A DNA stretch of 61,093 bases from Bacteroidaceae bacterium (GCA_024401305.1 JAKSLI010000014.1:1-61093), one strand, 5' to 3'. Shown: positions 1-8,523, numbered from the stretch's first letter. The notes: a model not told the origin generated them from the letters alone. Translations and numbers: made by a program.

Positions 1-532
1 AGTCCCAAGGACGTGGACCGAAGCCGATAACCTTGAGGTTCTTAACACCGATAACTACGCGAGCGATGTCACGGAAGTCAGCGAGTTCCTTAACAGCCTC
101 TTCTGGAGTTACGTTTGGATATTCTGGGATGTAAACCTTGAGGCGACGGAGACCTACGCTGTAAGAGAAGTTGAGCACACCGCAGAGAGCGTCACCACGG
201 TCGTTAGCAAGGTTAGCCTTGCCTTCTTCCTTAGCAGCAAGCACCATTGAAGGGCCATCAAACTTCTGGCAGAACATTGTAGTTGGACCTTCTGGACCGA
301 AGTTACCAAGGAACATACAAACAGCATTGATGCCGTTCTCCTTAGCCCAGTCAAGAGCCTTCATTGTGTCAACGTCGTTCTCGATTACAACAGGGCAATC
401 GTAAACTTCAGGAAGACCAGCCTTGCCTACAGCCTCCATGAGAGCTGCGAGACGAGCCTTAGTAAGAGAGATTGGAAAACAGTCGCGGCTAACGCCAACG
501 ATACCGAGTTTTACAGTTGGTTGATTAATCAT
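1..532 (-). CDS. L-fucose isomerase-like protein (partial, 3' end cut by window)
   Basis: The reading frame is open from an ATG at 530-532 on the minus strand to the window edge (about 177 codons), so the C-terminus is missing. It begins MINQPTVKLGIVGVSRDCFP and continues with a Rossmann-like segment (INAVCMFLGNFGPEGPTTMF). This resembles the N-terminal domain of the FucI/AraA-type ketol isomerase-like proteins of Bacteroidales, which interconvert aldoses and ketoses in the cytoplasm. The catalytic metal-binding residues would lie outside the window, so neither substrate nor activity can be read. A -7 box lies at 623-630. The assignment to the family is fairly sure; the name fucose isomerase is by resemblance. 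Confidence 0.7.
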   Translation of the reverse strand, partial: MINQPTVKLGIVGVSRDCFPISLTKARLAALMEAVGKAGLPEVYDCPVVIENDVDTMKALDWAKENGINAVCMFLGNFGPEGPTTMFCQKFDGPSMVLAAKEEGKANLANDRGDALCGVLNFSYSVGLRRLKVYIPEYPNVTPEEAVKELADFRDIARVVIGVKNLKVIGFGPRPWD

Positions 533-622
533 ACTGGTTAATAGATTTTTTAGTTTTATTTGTATGGTATTTTGCTTTTCAATGAATATTTGCAGGATTT
601 CCACCTTGCATAATAATCGCTG

Positions 623-650
623 CAAATGTATAAATAATTATTGAAACAAA
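623..650 (-). promoter_or_regulatory. Bacteroidota-type promoter for the fucose-isomerase-like gene
   Basis: On the minus strand 630-623 reads TACATTTG, matching the -7 consensus TAnnTTTG. A TTTG (CAAA at 647-650 on plus) lies 16 bases upstream, somewhat short of the usual 19-21. The start codon is about 90 bases downstream. Confidence 0.5.
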
Positions 651-719
651 GAAGGATTGCGCGAAAAAATTTGTTAATAAAACAAAATACGGTGTTAATC
701 TGCATCAAATTGCCATTTT

Positions 720-753
720 TTTGTTCCATTTGAAAGACTTTTTTATAATTTTG
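720..753 (+). promoter_or_regulatory. Bacteroidota-type promoter for the DUF4380 gene
   Basis: TTTG at 720-723 and TAATTTTG at 746-753 fit the -33 and -7 elements with a 22-base spacer. The chosen start at 817 leaves a leader of about 60 bases. This argues against the longer frame that would start at 721, inside the promoter. Confidence 0.6.
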
Positions 754-816
754 CACATCATAAAAATCAACTTTCCAGTTCTTTTTGCAAACTTAACCCT
801 TCTATACCATAGTACT

Positions 817-1713
817 ATGAATAAGTTCCTTTCCAGTTTCCTATTGCTGTCAGCAGCAGTCTCTTCGTCGTTTGCCCAGAAGACGGTCAAGCAGGATGGC
901 AACCAGTATGTCTTGCAGTCGGACAAGTGCGTTCTCGTCGTAAGCAGCGAGATTGGTGGCAAGGTCGTGTCGCTGAAGTGTGGCGACAAGGAATTGATTG
1001 CCCAGCACCAGAAGCGTTTCGAGCAGGTTCGTTTCGAGAATCCAAATGATTTCGGTTCTACATTCTGGCCAAGTCCCCAGAGCACATGGAACTGGCCTCC
1101 TATTGCTACCTACGACAGCAAGCCATACACAGCTGTTGTCCAAGGCAATTCCGTAAAACTTACAAGCGAGAAGGACGCGAAATATCCATACGTCTTCGAG
1201 AAAATCTACCAGCCGCTCGGCAAGGGTTCGTACCAGATTGAGTACATCATCCGCAACGCAAGCGATGAGGCTGTAGAGGTTGCTCCTTGGGAAATAACAC
1301 GCGTTCCAAGTGGCGGTTTCCTCTTCTTTGATGCTCCTGCCATACGTCCTGTTATGGAGATGACCTACACGACCGAAATGGGATGGCAGTGGATTCAGTT
1401 CATAGCAAAGCGCCAGAACCGCAAGATCTTTGCTGATGCCAAGGGATGGCTCGCATTTGCCAACGACGGACTTCTCTTCGTAAAGCAATTCCCGGACATC
1501 GCTTCTGCCGACGCAGCTCCAGGCGAGGAAGAAGTGGAAATCTACTTCAATCAGGGTAGCACATACACAGAGATTGAAAACCAGGGCAAGTATGTGAAGC
1601 TTCAGCCGGGCGAATCCACTTCATGGAAGGTGAAGTGGACAGTCATGCCTGTCGATAAGGACGCAAGCAAGACCGCTCTCAAGGCTCTCACGGAAACAGT
1701 TATTAGAAAATAG
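817..1713 (+). CDS. Secreted DUF4380-like protein
   Basis: 298 residues. The frame is open from 721, but the ATG at 817 gives a clean signal peptide (MNKFLSSFLLLSAAVSSSFAQ, cut near residue 21) and lies downstream of the promoter, so it is the likely start. The mature part resembles the galactose-mutarotase-like beta-sandwich of DUF4380 proteins: an early beta region with GGKVVSLKCGDKEL, a PNDFGSTFWPSPQSTWNWPP block near residue 90, and a conserved-looking PWEITRVPSGG. Such proteins are often found beside carbohydrate genes and may bind or epimerise sugars, but no reaction is established here. It stands alone, convergent with maeB, and is followed by the large inverted repeat at 1780-1989. 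Confidence 0.75.
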   Translation: MNKFLSSFLLLSAAVSSSFAQKTVKQDGNQYVLQSDKCVLVVSSEIGGKVVSLKCGDKELIAQHQKRFEQVRFENPNDFGSTFWPSPQSTWNWPPIATYDSKPYTAVVQGNSVKLTSEKDAKYPYVFEKIYQPLGKGSYQIEYIIRNASDEAVEVAPWEITRVPSGGFLFFDAPAIRPVMEMTYTTEMGWQWIQFIAKRQNRKIFADAKGWLAFANDGLLFVKQFPDIASADAAPGEEEVEIYFNQGSTYTEIENQGKYVKLQPGESTSWKVKWTVMPVDKDASKTALKALTETVIRK

Positions 1714-1779
1714 GAAACTATTTATGATTAGGCACAATTATGTTTTTGGGGGACAGAATGATATAAAAGATTTATAAAT

Positions 1780-1989
1780 GATTTATGTTAGATTTTAGGT
1801 AAGATTCAAGGAGCAACGCGACGCCTCAAAATTAATACTCTCAATCCATTTACGCGAGATTTATAACAAGATTTACGCGAGATTTAAATCCTAACGAAGA
1901 TATCTTTCCATAAATCATGCATAAATATTTTTAGAACGAGATTTTAAAAGGCGCTTCGCTTGAATCTCACCTTAAATCTAACAGAAATC
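1780..1989. repeat. Large imperfect inverted repeat with GATTTA words
   Basis: Arms 1780-1810 and 1959-1989 are inverted copies of 31 bases with about three mismatches, extended inwards by short ACGCCT/AGGCG matches at 1821-1826 and 1949-1953. Between them the 15-base word TTTACGCGAGATTTA occurs twice (1849-1863 and 1872-1886, period 23). It fills most of the 386-base gap between the convergent DUF4380 and maeB genes. No ORF, IS gene or tRNA is visible in it. Its role is unknown; folding in RNA from either strand would give a long hairpin. Confidence 0.7.
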
Positions 1990-2039
1990 TTACCATAAAT
2001 CCTTATAATTTGTATATAATCCCATAAACAATGAATCAA

Positions 2040-2076
2040 AAAAGGACGGACTCCCATTTCAGGAATCCGTCCTTTT
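2040..2076 (-). terminator. Intrinsic terminator of maeB
   Basis: An 11-base perfect stem (AAAAGGACGGA at 2040-2050 with TCCGTCCTTTT at 2066-2076) with a 15-base loop. On the minus strand it starts 24 bases after the maeB stop and ends in a run of Ts. It can act on both strands because of the A and T flanks. Confidence 0.85.
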
Positions 2077-2099
2077 ATCTGTCTATCTTTTGTTTTCCA

Positions 2100-4394
2100 T
2101 TACTTGCTGTTATTCTTTTTCTTCTTTGAAACGTATGCGTCGATGGCAGCTACGGCAGCTGTTGTTACGACGTCGCGAACCGAAGAACCGAAGTCAGTGA
2201 AGTGGATAGGCTTGTTGAGACCCATCTGGATAGGGCCAATGATTTCTGCGTCATCGTCGATAGCCTGAAGGAGCTTGTAGCCGCTGTTTGCAGAAGAAAG
2301 GTTAGGGAAGATGAGAGTGTTTACCTTCTTCCCGTTAAGGCGTGTGAAAGGATAACGCTCGTCACGCATCTTCTGGTTGAGAGCGAAGTTTACCTGCATC
2401 TCACCGTCGATGGCGAGGTTTGGATATTCCTCCTGAAGTTCCGCTACAGCCTCATGTATTGTTGCTGCGCTACCGTCCTTTGAGGTACCGAAGTTAGAGT
2501 AGCTGAGCATGGCGATTACAGGTTCGTCGTTGAAGAAGCGAACCGTATGAGCTGCGAGGTGGGCGATGTCCTTGACGGTCTCCTTGTTAGGGTGACGGTT
2601 GATGAGAGTATCGGCGATGTAGAAGATACCCTTGCGAGTGTTGAGGATGTGCATTGTACCGAAGTGGTTGAATGCTGGCTGGATGCCGATAACCTCCTTG
2701 GCAACCTTGATGGTATTTGAATACTTGGTGTAAAGACCTGTGATGAATGCGTCTGCGTCGCCAGTCTCTACCATCATCATGCCGAAGTAGTTGCGCTCGA
2801 ACATCTTGTCGTTAGCCTCAGGGAATGTATAGCCCTCACGCTGACGCTTCTCGGCGAGGATCTTTGCATACTTCTCGCGACGCTCTGCCTCACGGTCGTG
2901 ACGGAGGTTCACCACCTCTACGCCTTCAAGAGAAAGGTCGAGTTCGGCAGCAAGCTTTGCGATACGCTCGTCGTTGCCGAGAACGATTGGCTGACAGATG
3001 CCTTCTGCCTTTGCCTGAACAGCAGCCTTGAGCATTGTTGGGTCGATACCTTCCGCGAAGACAACGCGCTGTGGGTGCTTGCGGGCACGATCATAGAGCT
3101 GCTGAGTAAGCTTTGTCTCCTGACCGAGGAGCTGACGAAGACCATTCTTGTATGCATCCCAATCCTTGATAGGGTTACGGGCAACACCAGAATCCATGGC
3201 AGCCTTTGCAACGGCAGCAGAAACCTCTGTGATGAGGCGTGGGTCAACTGGTTTTGGAATAAAGTAAGCAGGACCGAACTTGAGGTCGTCGTTGTTGTAA
3301 ACGTCGTTCACTACATCTGGAACTGGCTGCTTTGCGAGGTCTGCGATAGCGTGAACGGCTGCGAGCTTCATCTCCTCGTTGATGGCTGTTGCGTTGACGT
3401 CAAGCGCACCGCGGAAGATGTAAGGGAAACCGATTACGTTGTTTATCTGGTTTGGATAGTCCGAACGACCTGTTGACATCAACACGTCAGGACGAGAAGC
3501 CATAGCGTCCTCGTAGCTGATTTCAGGTACAGGGTTTGCAAGGGCGAACACGATTGGGTCCTTTGCCATTGAGCGAACCATGTCTTGAGAGAGAACGTTG
3601 CCCTTAGAGAGACCTACAAAAACGTCTGCGTCCTTAACGGCTTCTGCGAGAGTATGAGCGTCGTGACGGTCTGTAGCGAAGAACTTCTTCTGCTCGTTGA
3701 GACCTTCGCGGTCAGAAGTGATTACACCCTTTGAGTCAAGCATGAGGATGTTTTCCTTCTGTGCGCCGAGAGCCATGTAGAGCTTCGTACAAGAGATGGC
3801 AGCAGCACCTGCGCCGTTTACCACGATCTTCACCTTCTTGATGTCCTTGCCGTTAACCTCAAGGGCGTTCTTCAAGCCGGCAGCCGAGATGATGGCAGTA
3901 CCGTGCTGGTCGTCGTGCATTACAGGGATGTCGAGAGTACGCTTGAGGCGCTCTTCGATGTAGAAACATTCAGGAGCCTTGATGTCCTCGAGGTTGATGC
4001 CACCGAAGGTTGGGGCGATCTTCTCTACAGCCTCGCAGAACTTCTCAGGGTCTTTCTCGGCAACCTCGATGTCAAACACGTCGATGCCACCATATATCTT
4101 GAAGAGCAAGCCCTTACCTTCCATTACAGGCTTTCCGCTCATAGCGCCTATGTCGCCGAGACCGAGCACGGCAGTACCGTTACTGATAACGGCCACGAGG
4201 TTTCCTTTTGCAGTGTATTTGTAAGCAGTGGAAGGGTCAGCCTCAATCTCTTTACAAGGGAATGCCACGCCTGGCGAATAAGCCAGCGAGAGGTCAGTTT
4301 GTGTGCGGTAAGCTTTGGTTGGTTTTACCTCAATCTTACCAGGGCGTCCACTCTCGTGGTATTCGAGAGCAGCCTCTTTCGTAATCTTTACCAT
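2100..4394 (-). CDS. maeB: NADP-dependent malic enzyme with C-terminal phosphotransacetylase-like domain
   Basis: 764 residues, the normal length for MaeB. Residues about 1-430 are the malic enzyme part ([15 protein letters not shown] near the start, [14 protein letters not shown], the [15 protein letters not shown] block, and a [12 protein letters not shown] nucleotide-binding turn). It decarboxylates malate to pyruvate with reduction of NAD(P). Residues about 435-760 resemble phosphate acetyltransferase ([48 protein letters not shown]). In MaeB of other bacteria this domain is regulatory and binds acetyl-CoA rather than catalysing. A separate pta lies at 20436, which supports a regulatory role here. 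Monocistronic, with a -7 box at 4441-4448 and a terminator at 2040-2076. Confidence 0.95.
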   Translation of the reverse strand: MVKITKEAALEYHESGRPGKIEVKPTKAYRTQTDLSLAYSPGVAFPCKEIEADPSTAYKYTAKGNLVAVISNGTAVLGLGDIGAMSGKPVMEGKGLLFKIYGGIDVFDIEVAEKDPEKFCEAVEKIAPTFGGINLEDIKAPECFYIEERLKRTLDIPVMHDDQHGTAIISAAGLKNALEVNGKDIKKVKIVVNGAGAAAISCTKLYMALGAQKENILMLDSKGVITSDREGLNEQKKFFATDRHDAHTLAEAVKDADVFVGLSKGNVLSQDMVRSMAKDPIVFALANPVPEISYEDAMASRPDVLMSTGRSDYPNQINNVIGFPYIFRGALDVNATAINEEMKLAAVHAIADLAKQPVPDVVNDVYNNDDLKFGPAYFIPKPVDPRLITEVSAAVAKAAMDSGVARNPIKDWDAYKNGLRQLLGQETKLTQQLYDRARKHPQRVVFAEGIDPTMLKAAVQAKAEGICQPIVLGNDERIAKLAAELDLSLEGVEVVNLRHDREAERREKYAKILAEKRQREGYTFPEANDKMFERNYFGMMMVETGDADAFITGLYTKYSNTIKVAKEVIGIQPAFNHFGTMHILNTRKGIFYIADTLINRHPNKETVKDIAHLAAHTVRFFNDEPVIAMLSYSNFGTSKDGSAATIHEAVAELQEEYPNLAIDGEMQVNFALNQKMRDERYPFTRLNGKKVNTLIFPNLSSANSGYKLLQAIDDDAEIIGPIQMGLNKPIHFTDFGSSVRDVVTTAAVAAIDAYVSKKKKNNSK

Positions 4395-4440
4395 AGTCTA
4401 TTGAAGATGTTTTGTGTTGTTAATCTAGTTTAATCTTGCG

Positions 4441-4448
4441 CAAAATTA
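4441..4448 (-). promoter_or_regulatory. -7 box of maeB
   Basis: The minus strand reads TAATTTTG across 4448-4441, matching TAnnTTTG, about 46 bases upstream of the ATG. No good TTTG is seen at the expected -33 distance. Confidence 0.5.
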
Positions 4449-4714
4449 AACAAAAAAATCCGTTCCGATAGACTAATTGCCGCTTTATGTGGAAATCTAT
4501 TGTGCAAGGTCAATGCAATATCAGGGAAAAGTAAACTTGGCATTTTCTACTGTGAGGGAATCTGAGAACTGTAGAAATAGCCCAAATAGGTCAAGTGGAG
4601 AAGAATTAGTTGATGTTCTCATGCAAGATTGTATAGGTTCGCGTGTTATATTAGCAAACAATATTTATAAACCTGCGTGCCGCAACTACTTGTGCCGTCC
4701 TTTACAACATTAAA
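4449..4714. other. Divergent intergenic stretch, no convincing gene
   Basis: Together with the maeB leader this makes a 320-base gap between divergent maeB and the sigma factor gene. A 78-codon frame (4477-4713) has no recognisable product and is probably chance. It should contain the sigma-gene promoter, but no clear TAnnTTTG is seen; the nearest is TATATTAG at 4648-4655. This would fit a promoter read by the ECF factor itself. Confidence 0.4.
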
Positions 4715-5224
4715 TTGACTGAAAAAGAATGTCATAAAATATACACGAAATATTGTGGCCGACTGACCGCAGTATGCTCTCGTTATCTCTCGAATGAGGA
4801 AGATGTGAAGGATGTCCTACAGGATAGTTTTCTGAAGATATTCCGCAACATCGATGACTTCACGGCGAGAACGGACGGCTCCTTGGAAGCATGGATGAAG
4901 AGGATAGTGGTGAACGAATCGTTGAATTTCCTGAGAAAGCGGAAACATCTGGTTTTTATGGACAATATCAACGATATAAGTTCGGAAGATGTTGCAGAGA
5001 CAGACATCGGTGGTGTGCCGTTTGATGTTATTCTTAATTTGATTCGCCAACTGCCAGACGGCTTCAGGACTGTTTTCAACCTCTTTGTGTTCGAGCAGCG
5101 AAGCCATAAGGAAATAGCGGAATTGCTTGGAATAAAAGAAAATACTTCCGCCTCGCAGTTCTTTAGAGCGAAGAAAATGTTGATAGAAAAAGTAGAAAAA
5201 TATAAACTCCAAACAGATGAATAA
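4715..5224 (+). CDS. ECF-type RNA polymerase sigma factor
   Basis: 169 residues. The start is TTG at 4715; the frame upstream closes at a TAG (4652), and no ATG lies at the natural N-terminus (MTEKECHKIYTKYCGRL). Region 2 (YLSNEEDVKDVLQDSFLKIFRNIDDF, about residues 28-53) contains the DVLQDSFLKIF core-binding signature. Region 4 (about residues 110-160) has LPDGFRTVFNLFVFEQRSHKEIAELLGI with a helix-turn-helix. It should direct RNA polymerase to a small regulon. The stop overlaps the next gene's ATG by 8 bases, so translation is coupled to its probable anti-sigma partner. Confidence 0.9.
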   Translation: MTEKECHKIYTKYCGRLTAVCSRYLSNEEDVKDVLQDSFLKIFRNIDDFTARTDGSLEAWMKRIVVNESLNFLRKRKHLVFMDNINDISSEDVAETDIGGVPFDVILNLIRQLPDGFRTVFNLFVFEQRSHKEIAELLGIKENTSASQFFRAKKMLIEKVEKYKLQTDE

Positions 5225-6572
5225 CGACTGGATAAATAAACTCAGAGAAGAAGAGCAGCATTTTGAGATGCAGGCTCCGAAAGGGCTGTGGGAAAATATC
5301 CAGCGTAATCTTACGAAGGATGTTGATTCTGCAGACAATTCCAATGCAGAAAAAGGTGGTAGTGCAAAAGGAAATCTTTGGCTAAAGCGAATCTTTATAG
5401 CTGCGGCTGCTTGTGCTCTTGCATTGGTTTGCTTCAAACTGACAGTGGGTAAAACAGACGCATTGAAAGAAACGGAAATTGCCAAGGCAGAGAAAACCAT
5501 CGATGCTCGCATAAAAGAAATTGGCGACCAAACAGAGACGGTAGAAGAACAATCTGTAACTGCCCAAATAGCTGATACAGAAACCTTTGTGGCGAAGGCA
5601 GAAACCAACAGAGTGAAGACCGTTACGCCTGAGCTTCCTGAAAAAGCTATGGGTGTTGCAAATGAACCTTCTCATGTCAATGCAATAGTAACTGACGGAA
5701 ACAAGGAAACGGTACAAACTAATAATTCCGGAGAAACTGTAGCTACCAACTCAGAATACGCCTCTCCATCTACTCCAGAATCCACTTCCAAACCGACTCC
5801 AAAATCGGAGAGTGTTTTGCTTGCCAATGCAGAACCAACAAAAAAATCCACGCAGTCAGTTCCTCTTCCGCGCAAGAACTCTCTCGGCGGAATTTCCCTC
5901 TCTACGCAAACGGCATTTGCCATGGGCAACAATCCGTCAAGCTCATACGTCGTGTACAATTTTAATTACAGGGCAGCACCTGCTGTAAGCACCCCAGATG
6001 CACCACATACCACGTTCAAACACGACAAGGTACCAGTAGGATTCAGCTATAAGGACAAACATAAGATGCTGTTCTCGCTGGGCTTGCTCCTGAATGTTCC
6101 TGTGTCGGAAAGAATGAGCTTCGATTGCGGAGTAGCATTAACGAAGACCGAAAAGGAAAGCAATATTCTCAACGGTAGTTTAACTCATGTGGTGAAAACT
6201 GATTATGATTACATAGGCGTTCCTGTAGCCTTGAAGTATGACGTTGTAAAGACCAAGAACCTTTCTGTATATGGCAAGGCTGGCGGAAAAATAGACTTCA
6301 ACTACGCTGCCGACGAAACTTCCGAAACATGGGAGAAAGGACAGCCGGAATCATCAAAAATGAGTTACGACATAGACAAGACGAAGAATCCGCAGTTCTC
6401 CTTGTCGGCTGCTATTGGAGCACAATGGCTTTTGGCAAAGCATCTCGCTCTCTATCTTGAACCAGGCTATGTTTACTATATAAACAATGGTTCCAGTGAT
6501 GTTTATTTTAACGAAAAACCTCATAATTTCAATATAAACTTTGGCGTTCGCGTGCCAATAATAAATCATTAA
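5217..6572 (+). CDS. Anti-sigma-like protein with C-terminal outer-membrane beta-barrel domain
   Basis: 451 residues. Residues 1-55 are hydrophilic and cytoplasmic-looking (MNNDWINKLREEEQHFEMQ). One membrane segment follows (IFIAAAACALALVCF, about residues 61-75). Residues about 80-230 are a low-complexity Thr/Ser/Pro/Glu-rich linker. Residues about 230-451 look like an 8-stranded outer-membrane beta-barrel, with alternating strands, GLLLNVPVSERMSFDCGVAL and a final strand NFNINFGVRVPI. The layout suggests one chain spanning both membranes: the N-terminus holds the sigma factor and the barrel senses the envelope. The 8-base overlap with the sigma gene supports the partnership. No binding residues are proven. 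Confidence 0.75.
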   Translation: MNNDWINKLREEEQHFEMQAPKGLWENIQRNLTKDVDSADNSNAEKGGSAKGNLWLKRIFIAAAACALALVCFKLTVGKTDALKETEIAKAEKTIDARIKEIGDQTETVEEQSVTAQIADTETFVAKAETNRVKTVTPELPEKAMGVANEPSHVNAIVTDGNKETVQTNNSGETVATNSEYASPSTPESTSKPTPKSESVLLANAEPTKKSTQSVPLPRKNSLGGISLSTQTAFAMGNNPSSSYVVYNFNYRAAPAVSTPDAPHTTFKHDKVPVGFSYKDKHKMLFSLGLLLNVPVSERMSFDCGVALTKTEKESNILNGSLTHVVKTDYDYIGVPVALKYDVVKTKNLSVYGKAGGKIDFNYAADETSETWEKGQPESSKMSYDIDKTKNPQFSLSAAIGAQWLLAKHLALYLEPGYVYYINNGSSDVYFNEKPHNFNINFGVRVPIINH

Positions 6573-6575
6573 AAT

Positions 6576-7064
6576 ATGAAACATTTATATTTCTTTCTTG
6601 CATTGATTTCTGCAATCACTTTCTGCTCATGTAGTGATGGCGATGACGAAAGTTACATGTTGGAAGATGGTACTCCAGATTTCCTTTTTGGTAATGCTCC
6701 TTTCCATTGGATAACAACTCCAGAGTATATTCCCACCGGTAAATATACTCGTACCTATAGGGAATTTCAGATTTCAGAAGAGGGCGGCACGTATGTGTTT
6801 GAGTGTACAAACTATAAAGATTTCACCTTTAAAAAGAATGAATGGGCAGACGTTTCTGAACCATACGAACTTCGCTTCATGCATCTTCATGCAACGATTA
6901 GCGGCAATATCCTTACGGTTGAGATTTCTCCGTTGACTGATGAGGATAAATCTTCATATCACTATAACAAGTTTTATCCGTTTACTGTTGAGAATGACAA
7001 TGCGTTTTTCGTATTCTCATTTAACCATAAATATGATAAGCCTGGTTCTGTGTGGACTGAATAG
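6576..7064 (+). CDS. Hypothetical lipoprotein
   Basis: 162 residues, three bases after the anti-sigma/barrel gene, so probably the third gene of the sigma operon. It has a lipoprotein signal peptide (MKHLYFFLALISAITFCSCSDG) with the lipid-bearing Cys at residue 18 or 20. The mature domain is beta-rich with many aromatic residues (FQISEEGGTYVFECTNY), somewhat like the BACON-type folds common in Bacteroidales surface proteins. I do not recognise a family. Its place suggests an envelope protein made with, and perhaps controlled by, the sigma factor. Confidence 0.7.
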   Translation: MKHLYFFLALISAITFCSCSDGDDESYMLEDGTPDFLFGNAPFHWITTPEYIPTGKYTRTYREFQISEEGGTYVFECTNYKDFTFKKNEWADVSEPYELRFMHLHATISGNILTVEISPLTDEDKSSYHYNKFYPFTVENDNAFFVFSFNHKYDKPGSVWTE

Positions 7065-7133
7065 AATTTGGGAGAAGAACAATCTTCTTCATTTGAAGAA
7101 CAATAAAACAAGCAAAAATACGTTTAATATTTT

Positions 7134-7168
7134 GTAGGGCGAAGCGGAAAGTCAAATCCTCGCCCTAC
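7134..7168. terminator. Hairpin between two lipoprotein genes
   Basis: A perfect 9-base stem (GTAGGGCGA at 7134-7142 with TCGCCCTAC at 7160-7168), 17-base loop, with no strong T-run after it. It may end or attenuate the sigma operon before the gene at 7194. Confidence 0.45.
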
Positions 7169-7193
7169 ATCTTGAATATTACTACTAATCATT

Positions 7194-7634
7194 ATGACCA
7201 AAAGACTTTACAAGACTTTCAACTATCTGCTTTCTGCCATTCTCGGTATGCTTGGCTTCCAGTCATGTGATGAGGTTATTCCAGGTGGTGGCATGGAATG
7301 TATGTACGGCACTCCGTCGGCACATTTCGTTGTTGGTGGAAAGGTTGTTGATGAAGACAATAAGCCTGTGGCAGACGAGAATATTCTGATTCGTCCTGCT
7401 GGCATGAACTATGGCGTCAGAAAGCAACTGACGACCGATGCCGACGGCAACTACAAATGGGATGAAACCGGTTTCCCGATGAACAAACTGAAGGTCGTAG
7501 TCATTGATCCGGATAGCATCTACGAGAATGATTCCACAGAAATCACTCTCAAGCAGACAGAGAAAGGTGATGGCGATTGGTATGACGGCAAGTACGAAGG
7601 CAAGGCGGACTTCAAGTTGAAGAAAAGGAAGTAG
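7194..7634 (+). CDS. Putative lipoprotein of the radical SAM-associated type
   Basis: 146 residues. The signal peptide ends in a lipobox-like LGFQSCDE (Cys at about residue 25). After it comes GGGMECMYGTPSAHFVVGGKVVDEDNKPV, a block I recognise from the Bacteroidales 'radical SAM-associated putative lipoprotein' family, followed by a carboxypeptidase-regulatory-like beta domain (TTDADGNYKWDETGFP). In that family the gene usually sits beside a radical SAM/SPASM enzyme thought to act on it. No such enzyme lies next to it here; the next gene is a PAP2 phosphatase. The substrate site and function are unknown. The family call rests on memory of the motif. Confidence 0.65.
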   Translation: MTKRLYKTFNYLLSAILGMLGFQSCDEVIPGGGMECMYGTPSAHFVVGGKVVDEDNKPVADENILIRPAGMNYGVRKQLTTDADGNYKWDETGFPMNKLKVVVIDPDSIYENDSTEITLKQTEKGDGDWYDGKYEGKADFKLKKRK

Positions 7635-7639
7635 TTGGA

Positions 7640-7660
7640 AAGTTTAAAGTTTAAAGGGTG
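7640..7660. repeat. Heptad array
   Basis: Two exact AAGTTTA units and a diverged AAGGGTG, with 7-base phasing that may continue to 7680, starting 5 bases after the lipoprotein stop. One of several 7-base-period arrays in this window. Confidence 0.6.
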
Positions 7661-7693
7661 TTTAAGGTGTATTGTTTAAAGTTTTGCGTTGTA

Positions 7694-8251
7694 ATGAAAT
7701 TAAGGTTAAGAATAGTTCTATTTCTACTTACAATAAGCGTTGGAATAAAGGCGCAGAGGAGCGATGCGCTGGACGACGCGTTGCGCCTTGTTCCACTTGC
7801 CACAACCTACACGCTGAAAGCGAGTGGGGTAGAGGGTGCAAGCAGTTGGAAACGCTTGGGTGTCAACACGATGGCGAGTCTCGTGATATGCTACGGCACA
7901 ACACAGGCTCTGAAGCATACGATAAGCAAGGACAGACCTGACGGCAGCGACAATCGTTCGTTTCCTTCCGGCCATTCTTCCATCGCCTTCGCCGCCGCCC
8001 ATCAGCTTCACAAGGAATATGGCAAGGTGTCGCCGTGGATTTCCGTGGGCGGTTATGCGGTTGCGGTGTTTACTGCCGTTGATAGGGTGAGACGCGACCG
8101 CCATGACTGGCTTGATGTGACTGCCGGTGCTGCCATCGGCATCGCTTCTACGGAACTGGGCTATTGGATAGGTGACAAGATAACAGGGGAGAAAAGCCGC
8201 TATCAGATTAGTGTTGCGCCGAATGGTTTGGCGGTAGTCGTCAAGCTATAA
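7694..8251 (+). CDS. PAP2-family phosphatase (secreted)
   Basis: 185 residues. The ATG at 7694 begins a signal peptide (MKLRLRIVLFLLTISVGIKAQ); a longer frame from 7658 is less likely because it adds residues before this peptide. All three motifs of the PAP2/acid phosphatase superfamily are seen: K-x6-RP (KHTISKDRP), PSGH, and R-x5-H-x3-D (RVRRDRHDWLD). These form the vanadium-haloperoxidase-like site that removes phosphate from lipid phosphates or small phosphate esters. It is shorter than integral-membrane PAP2 proteins and has few strongly hydrophobic spans, so a periplasmic or membrane-associated enzyme is likely. The natural substrate is unknown. Confidence 0.85.
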   Translation: MKLRLRIVLFLLTISVGIKAQRSDALDDALRLVPLATTYTLKASGVEGASSWKRLGVNTMASLVICYGTTQALKHTISKDRPDGSDNRSFPSGHSSIAFAAAHQLHKEYGKVSPWISVGGYAVAVFTAVDRVRRDRHDWLDVTAGAAIGIASTELGYWIGDKITGEKSRYQISVAPNGLAVVVKL

Positions 8252-8262
8252 TAGGTTTAATC

Positions 8263-8379
8263 TATCAATAAATTAAACTTATAAGACTTATGCCCATTAG
8301 CGGAAATAAGTCAGATAAGTCAGATTTATTGATACCTTCTCAGCGAATATGTTTATCAATAAATTAAACTTATAAGACT
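8263..8379. repeat. Stem-loop plus 26-base direct repeat
   Basis: The 26-base sequence at 8263-8288 recurs exactly at 8354-8379. The first copy also begins a 29-base arm (8263-8291) that pairs with 8306-8334 at about 24 of 29 positions, starting with TATCAATAAAT. A 9-base word AAGTCAGAT repeats twice inside the right arm. It fills the gap between the PAP2 and DUF5686 genes; no ORF is visible. Confidence 0.75.
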
Positions 8380-8447
8380 GATATAAAATTGTTTTGAGCA
8401 TATACTTTGCTAATAATCCTTAATTTTTAAGCATTTAGTGAGAAAAC

Positions 8448-8481
8448 TTTATGAGATATAGAGAGTTTTTTTGTAATTTTG
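8448..8481 (+). promoter_or_regulatory. Bacteroidota-type promoter of the DUF5686 gene
   Basis: -7 box TAATTTTG at 8474-8481, with a weak -33 (TTTA at 8448-8451) 22 bases upstream. The leader is about 40 bases to the ATG at 8524. Confidence 0.6.
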
Positions 8482-8523
8482 CAGCCGAATTATAAGTGGT
8501 AATATTTTGAAATAGGTATTGAA

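Noticed and set aside
721-816. Upstream extension of the DUF4380 protein to 721
   Set aside because: It would start inside the promoter and hide the signal peptide; ATG 817 is better.
850-1488. 212-codon minus-strand frame opposite the DUF4380 gene
   Set aside because: A shadow of a gene with a clear signal peptide and promoter; no features of its own.
1849-1886. Short regularly spaced repeats that might suggest a CRISPR array
   Set aside because: Only two 15-base copies at a 23-base period inside an inverted repeat, no spacers of normal length and no cas genes.
4477-4713. 78-codon open frame before the sigma factor gene
   Set aside because: No signal peptide, domain or promoter; composition looks random. 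It ends just before the sigma-gene TTG, but coupling to a chance frame is not supported.
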